From Pontibacillus salipaludis (GTDB lineage: Bacteria; Bacillota; Bacilli; Bacillales; BH030062), in contig NZ_BMIN01000019.1 in NCBI RefSeq assembly GCF_014642405.1, positions 24,520 to 88,519 of the forward strand: 64,000 nucleotides of DNA, in the 5' to 3' direction. How positions within the stretch are numbered: the first letter of the stretch is position 1; every line of letters starts with the position of its first letter. Below are positions 61,044 through 64,000 of the stretch, in pieces. The notes under the pieces were generated by a model. It was not told where the DNA came from and searched no databases. It saw nothing but the letters and a program-made list of their open reading frames with translations. A program made the position numbers and the translations under genes.

Positions 61044-61187
61044 ATGGGAGAAAGCCCTCTAACGGAACTTGAGATTGACACGGCATTGAATCCGGATTTT
61101 GGTATGAACGATGATGGGTTCTTATTCCATGTAAAGGATGTAGAAGAGTGGGATGTGCCCGCAGATTCTCATCAAATTGGGGTCTAG
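61044..61187 (+). CDS. Small acidic protein, 47 residues, unknown
   Basis: ATG at 61044 follows GAAAGGAGGTGCGCGGT, a near-ideal ribosome binding site. The peptide (MGESPLTELEIDTALNPDFG start, VKDVEEWDVPADSHQIGV end) is acidic, with no membrane segment. No family recognised; it lies just upstream of comK. Confidence 0.6.
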   Translation: MGESPLTELEIDTALNPDFGMNDDGFLFHVKDVEEWDVPADSHQIGV

Positions 61188-61226
61188 TTTTCAGTATAAC
61201 AGAAATTTTTACCACTTAGTGTCTTG

Positions 61227-61243
61227 CAGAAATTCAATTTCTG
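61227..61243. promoter_or_regulatory. Inverted repeat upstream of comK
   Basis: CAGAAAT-TCA-ATTTCTG, a perfect 7-bp inverted repeat, 84 bp before the comK start. A third CAGAAAT occurs at 61200. A TATAAT-type -10 is at 61285-61290. A regulator is not identified. Confidence 0.4.
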
Positions 61244-61326
61244 TCTGATTTTCATATATCCACTTATTTAATGGTTAATTTTAGTATAATGAAGAAGCAC
61301 CTTATTTCAGAAGAGAGGATGAATGT

Positions 61327-61857
61327 ATGGATATGTGGAAAGACAGGTTCGAAGTTTCTCCGTTCACGCAAGCGATTGTTGCTGATGAAAGGGCAGATGG
61401 AAAGATTATCTCACTTGTTATGGAGGGGGAGGAATCTTTTTATGTTAATCAATCTCCAAAGCGCATAATTGATTATGCATGTAAGTACTTTGGGTCGAGT
61501 TTGAAAGGACGACAAGCTGGAACGAGAGATGTTACTGGTATTACACACAAAGCCCCGATTGCCATTGATCCAATGAGTGGCATGTATTTCTTCCCAACTA
61601 TTTCCCCTCAGAATGTGTATTGCTCCTGGGTCGCTCACTCCCATGTTGATCTAATCGAATCAACCGGGCATCAGCAAACACGCTTAGTCTTCAAAAACCA
61701 ACGATCCGTCATATTGGATGTTTCAAAGGGTACCATTTGGAACCAAATTCAGCGCACGGCACAGTTCCGCTATAAATTGAATGAGCGGCTTCAGTATGTG
61801 ACAAAGCCTAGTTTCGATCATGTAGCTGAATCAGTTGCTTTTCATCCAAAATCATAA
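61327..61857 (+). CDS. comK: Competence transcription factor ComK
   Basis: A 176-residue protein (B. subtilis ComK 192, so shorter at the C-terminus). The family pattern is visible: NQSPKRIIDYACKYFGSSLK (about residues 40-59), GRQAGTRDVTGITHKAPIAI and PQNVYCSWVAHSHV. ComK binds AT boxes (AAAA-N5-TTTT) to switch on DNA uptake genes. Start follows AGAAGAGAGGATGAATGT. Its position by yhjD-yhjE-sipV agrees with B. subtilis. Confidence 0.92.
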   Translation: MDMWKDRFEVSPFTQAIVADERADGKIISLVMEGEESFYVNQSPKRIIDYACKYFGSSLKGRQAGTRDVTGITHKAPIAIDPMSGMYFFPTISPQNVYCSWVAHSHVDLIESTGHQQTRLVFKNQRSVILDVSKGTIWNQIQRTAQFRYKLNERLQYVTKPSFDHVAESVAFHPKS

Positions 61858-61861
61858 AAAA

Positions 61862-61897
61862 CGAGAAGGAGACGCCTTTTGGGCGTCTCCTTTTTTG
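61862..61897. terminator. Terminator between comK and yhjD
   Basis: Stem AAGGAGACGCC / GGCGTCTCCTT with T and A tracts on both sides. Confidence 0.92.
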
Positions 61898-61918
61898 AGA
61901 AGAAATTAGAGGCGAGGG

Positions 61919-62323
61919 TTATGGCGAGTCTTCCATACCGCTTGAGGCTAATTTCCCTTGGGAAGGTTGAAGCACTTTGCGCATGAGTTCATACATAATG
62001 GTTTCTACATGCTTACGAATGGCAGGATTAAAGTAATTTCTTTTTTCTTCATGACCTCCTGATACAAATAGGTAGGAGGAGAAGGATTCATTTTTTGATA
62101 AAAGCATAACGTCCAGTTGGCGTGATTTCATAATTCCTCTTAGATATCTTCGTTCTGATTTTGCCTTATGGGCCATCTTTCTCAATAATTCCATATACGG
62201 TTCTTTAATTTTGAAAGAACCTTGCTCAATCGTGTGGATGTCTTTTTCAATAACGAGAATGGCCATGGATAAGAAGAGAAATCTTGAGGCGAGTTCTCGA
62301 TCTTCTTCACTTAAGTACCGCAT
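61919..62323 (-). CDS. yhjD: YhjD-like protein, SOS-controlled
   Basis: A 134-residue soluble helical protein (EEDRELASRFLFLSMAILVI near the N-terminus, NYFNPAIRKHVETIMYELM near the end). B. subtilis YhjD has about 120. The ATG at 62323 follows AGGAGGGAACGAAC; a longer frame to 62350 has no site. The promoter overlaps a LexA box; yhjD is in the LexA regulon of B. subtilis as I recall. Function unknown. Confidence 0.8.
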   Translation of the reverse strand: MRYLSEEDRELASRFLFLSMAILVIEKDIHTIEQGSFKIKEPYMELLRKMAHKAKSERRYLRGIMKSRQLDVMLLSKNESFSSYLFVSGGHEEKRNYFNPAIRKHVETIMYELMRKVLQPSQGKLASSGMEDSP

Positions 62324-62343
62324 GTTCGTTCCCTCCTGTAATG

Positions 62344-62357
62344 AGAACATATGTTCT
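62344..62357 (-). promoter_or_regulatory. LexA (SOS) box at the yhjD promoter
   Basis: AGAACATATGTTCT contains the perfect SOS core GAAC-ATAT-GTTC, at the expected start of transcription. Confidence 0.85.
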
Positions 62358-62385
62358 ATTATAACGTAATTTTATGTAGAAACAA
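62358..62385 (-). promoter_or_regulatory. yhjD promoter
   Basis: On the minus strand: TTGTTT (62385-62380), 16-bp spacer, TATAAT (62363-62358). The LexA box directly follows. Confidence 0.65.
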
Positions 62386-62500
62386 ATAGGTGTATGATGG
62401 AAATGGTCTCCATGTTACAAAAAAACATACTAAAAGACCTCGGGAATGGGTTTCTTTTCACAACGATGTGGCTACCATTTATAATAGAAAGGTAAGTAGC

Positions 62501-63205
62501 ATGAAGAAGTGGAAAGAGTCGCTGTTTGAGTTTATATCTCTGTTAGGAGTTAGATGGATGAATATTCAAGACTTAGATTATGAAGCGCTAAAAGAAATGA
62601 TTAAAAACGATACGTTTGATGATTTTATTATGCAGTTGCTGCAAGAATATGAAGCGTTAGGTCCATTGCCAGGAATATTGCTCCCTTTGTTAGAGGCGAT
62701 TTTGCCTTTTTTACCTTTGTTTATATTTGTGGTAGGGAACTCGATCGCATACGGGTTATTAAAGGGGTTTTTATTTTCCTGGTTTGGTGCAGTTCTTGGT
62801 GCGGTATTTGTCTTTTGGGTGATTCGAAGGCTCGGAGAGAAGAAATTCTTTCAGTTTATAAGGCGGAATAAGCAAGTGCAGCGGGTAACCTCATGGCTCG
62901 AGCGTCACGGATTTGGACCGTTATTCTTGTTAATGTGTTTCCCATTCTCTCCATCAGCGATTATTAATGTCGTCGGGGCATTGTCGAAAATAAGCTTTCA
63001 GCAGTTTGTGCTAGCTGTCGTGATGGGGAAAGCGGTGATGATTTTTACAATCTCTTATGTAGGTCACAGCATTACGGAGTTTGCTCAGAAACCTTTGAAA
63101 ACTATCGTAGTAGGAATCTGTATTGCAATCTTTTGGGTAATCGGAAAGGTGATTGAACGTAAATTGCAACAACGTTCTCATGAAAACGTAAGCGCAAACG
63201 ATTAG
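62501..63205 (+). CDS. yhjE: TVP38/TMEM64 (DedA-like) membrane protein YhjE
   Basis: A 234-residue membrane protein. The SNARE-associated/DedA-type domain is visible: GNSIAYGLLKGFLFSWFGAV (about residues 80-99), RHGFGPLFLLMCFPFSPSAI (about 135-154) with the re-entrant Phe-Pro pattern. ATG at 62501 follows GAAAGGTAAGTAGC. Related proteins translocate lipids. Located between yhjD and sipV as in B. subtilis. Confidence 0.87.
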   Translation: MKKWKESLFEFISLLGVRWMNIQDLDYEALKEMIKNDTFDDFIMQLLQEYEALGPLPGILLPLLEAILPFLPLFIFVVGNSIAYGLLKGFLFSWFGAVLGAVFVFWVIRRLGEKKFFQFIRRNKQVQRVTSWLERHGFGPLFLLMCFPFSPSAIINVVGALSKISFQQFVLAVVMGKAVMIFTISYVGHSITEFAQKPLKTIVVGICIAIFWVIGKVIERKLQQRSHENVSAND

Positions 63206-63257
63206 GCGAAAACGAATATGGGTAGAATGATAGTAGTACACTTCTGGAGGAGAAATC

Positions 63258-63803
63258 ATGAATATGAAAAGTGCCTGGAGATGGCTTCGGACCATTGTAT
63301 TTGCTATTGTTCTCGCTCTTATGTTTCGTTCGTTTTTGTTTGCAAGCTATGTGGTTGAAGGGGAATCCATGCAACCGACGCTTTTTGATGGGAATCTATT
63401 AATGGTCAATAAAGTGGTTTATGACTTACAGGATGTCAATCATACGGACGTCATTGTATTTCATGCTAATGAAAAAGAAGATTACGTGAAACGTGTAATT
63501 GGTTTACCTGGTGACACCATTCGATATGAAGACGATACATTATATTTAAATGGGCAAAAAGTAGACGAGCCCTACCTAGATCCTTATCGGGTTAACGATG
63601 GAAAGCCGTTAACTGAATCCTTCACCCTCGAAGAGATTGAAGGTGGCGCTAAAAAAGTGCCAGAAGGCCATATTTTCGTAATGGGAGATAACCGAAGAGA
63701 GAGTTTAGACAGTCGCTATTTCGGCTTTGTCCCTATTGATACGATTGTAGGGAAAGTTGACGTACGCTACTGGCCAATTAATAAGCTAGCTCTTAAATTT
63801 TAG
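63258..63803 (+). CDS. sipV: Type I signal peptidase SipV-like
   Basis: A 181-residue membrane protease. One N-terminal membrane segment (about residues 11-29) is followed by the catalytic Ser37 (EGESMQPT) and Lys78 (DYVKRVIGLPGD), and the box VMGDNRRESLDSRYFG. It removes signal peptides outside the membrane. Length is a little over B. subtilis SipV (168). Start ATG follows GGAGGAGAAATC. Confidence 0.93.
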   Translation: MNMKSAWRWLRTIVFAIVLALMFRSFLFASYVVEGESMQPTLFDGNLLMVNKVVYDLQDVNHTDVIVFHANEKEDYVKRVIGLPGDTIRYEDDTLYLNGQKVDEPYLDPYRVNDGKPLTESFTLEEIEGGAKKVPEGHIFVMGDNRRESLDSRYFGFVPIDTIVGKVDVRYWPINKLALKF

Positions 63804-63839
63804 ACGGCAGATGAGTCATACACATAATATAGAACGTAG

Positions 63840-63880
63840 AAGAGCACTCCAATTAGCCCCTGGCTAGAGTGCTCTTTTTT
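63840..63880 (+). terminator. Terminator of sipV
   Basis: Stem AGAGCACTC / GAGTGCTCT with a T-run that ends directly before the group II intron. Confidence 0.92.
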
Positions 63881-63881
63881 G

Positions 63882-64000
63882 GTGTGCCCGGCATGGACGT
63901 AAGCTTTAGGGTTAAAGTCCCGAACGGTGAAGGTCGTTGTAGCCGTTAGCCAAAGACAAGGGTGTCTGGGGCGACCCAGAATCTAAAGGAAGTCGGAGGC
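63882..64000 (+). mobile_element. Group II intron, class IIC, 5' end (continues beyond window)
   Basis: The sequence opens GTGTGCCCGGCATGG, the recognised 5' end of class IIC introns such as O.i.I1 of Oceanobacillus iheyensis, and continues with AGTCCCGAACGGTGAAGG, GTTAGCC, CAAGGGTGTC and AGAATCTAAAGGAAG, in the same order as in that intron's domain I. It starts one base after the sipV terminator's T-run, the insertion habit of class IIC introns. The reverse transcriptase gene would be downstream, outside the window. Confidence 0.85.

Overview
The window reads as chromosomal DNA of a halotolerant, spore-forming member of the Bacillaceae (Halobacillus/Pontibacillus-like; the genus is an inference). 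Gene content and order follow the Bacillus subtilis yhe-yha-yhf-yhj neighbourhood: yheD-yheB-yheA, yhaR, yhaQP, yhaON, yhaL, prsA, yhaI, hpr/scoC, yhaH, trpP, hit, ecsABC, yhaA, hmoB, pbpF, hemEHY, yhfHI, lplJ, lcfB, yhfN, comK, yhjDE and sipV. Sporulation genes (YheD, YhaL, a YjcZ peptide) and glycine-betaine uptake with two GbsR-type regulators fit a salt-adapted endospore former.

Layout. 0-6 kb: 5' part of an MsmX/UgpC ATPase, a PucR-type regulator, a CstR/CsoR-type regulator, ferritin-like protein, YheD, YheB, YheA. 6-15 kb: YhaR, YhzD-like protein, YhaQP exporter, the SbcD/SbcC-like pair YhaO-YhaN behind a LexA box, and a GbsR-family gene where B. subtilis has yhaM. 15-20 kb: YhaL, PrsA, YjcZ peptide, DUF3267 protein, YhaI and Hpr, with two large repeat units. 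20-25 kb: GbsR/OpcR-like regulator divergent from opuAA-AB-AC plus a second opuAC. 25-32 kb: YhaH, a 20.5-nt phased array, TrpP with a TRAP-type leader, Hit, EcsABC, YhaA. 32-39 kb: ferritin-like protein, PAP2 phosphatase, LiaFSR-like system, BdbC, an amino-acid ABC pair without ATPase, HmoB. 39-46 kb: PbpF, 153-bp tandem repeats, HemEHY (coproporphyrin heme branch). 46-55 kb: LacI-type regulator, YhfH, YhfI, LplJ, YrhK-like protein, LcfB with a FadR box, and a TrpXYZ-like ABC operon. 55-64 kb: a second phased array, UspA and SulP, Sco protein, YhfN protease, a candidate structured RNA, ComK, LexA-boxed YhjD, YhjE, signal peptidase, and the 5' end of a class IIC group II intron.

The least ordinary content is between genes. 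Fourteen copies of a GC-rich stem element occur. Twelve form six composite units of about 400 bp. Each unit holds two elements facing opposite ways, one with GTTTCCG-type ends and one with GGTCCG-type ends, 39-50 bp apart. The paired arms differ from copy to copy but stay complementary, which points to selection on a stem. Two arrays (25.6 kb and 55.2 kb) of different sequence share a repeat spacing of about 20.5 nt, two turns of B-DNA. An intergenic region near 60.1 kb holds two perfect hairpins plus a strong terminator and no convincing gene.

Regulatory sites read directly from sequence: LexA boxes at yhaON and yhjD, a FadR operator at lcfB, a (G/U)AG triplet array at trpP, and cre/LacI-type palindromes near msmX and the LacI-family gene. 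No database search or folding program was run. Names rest on recognised motifs, lengths and gene order.
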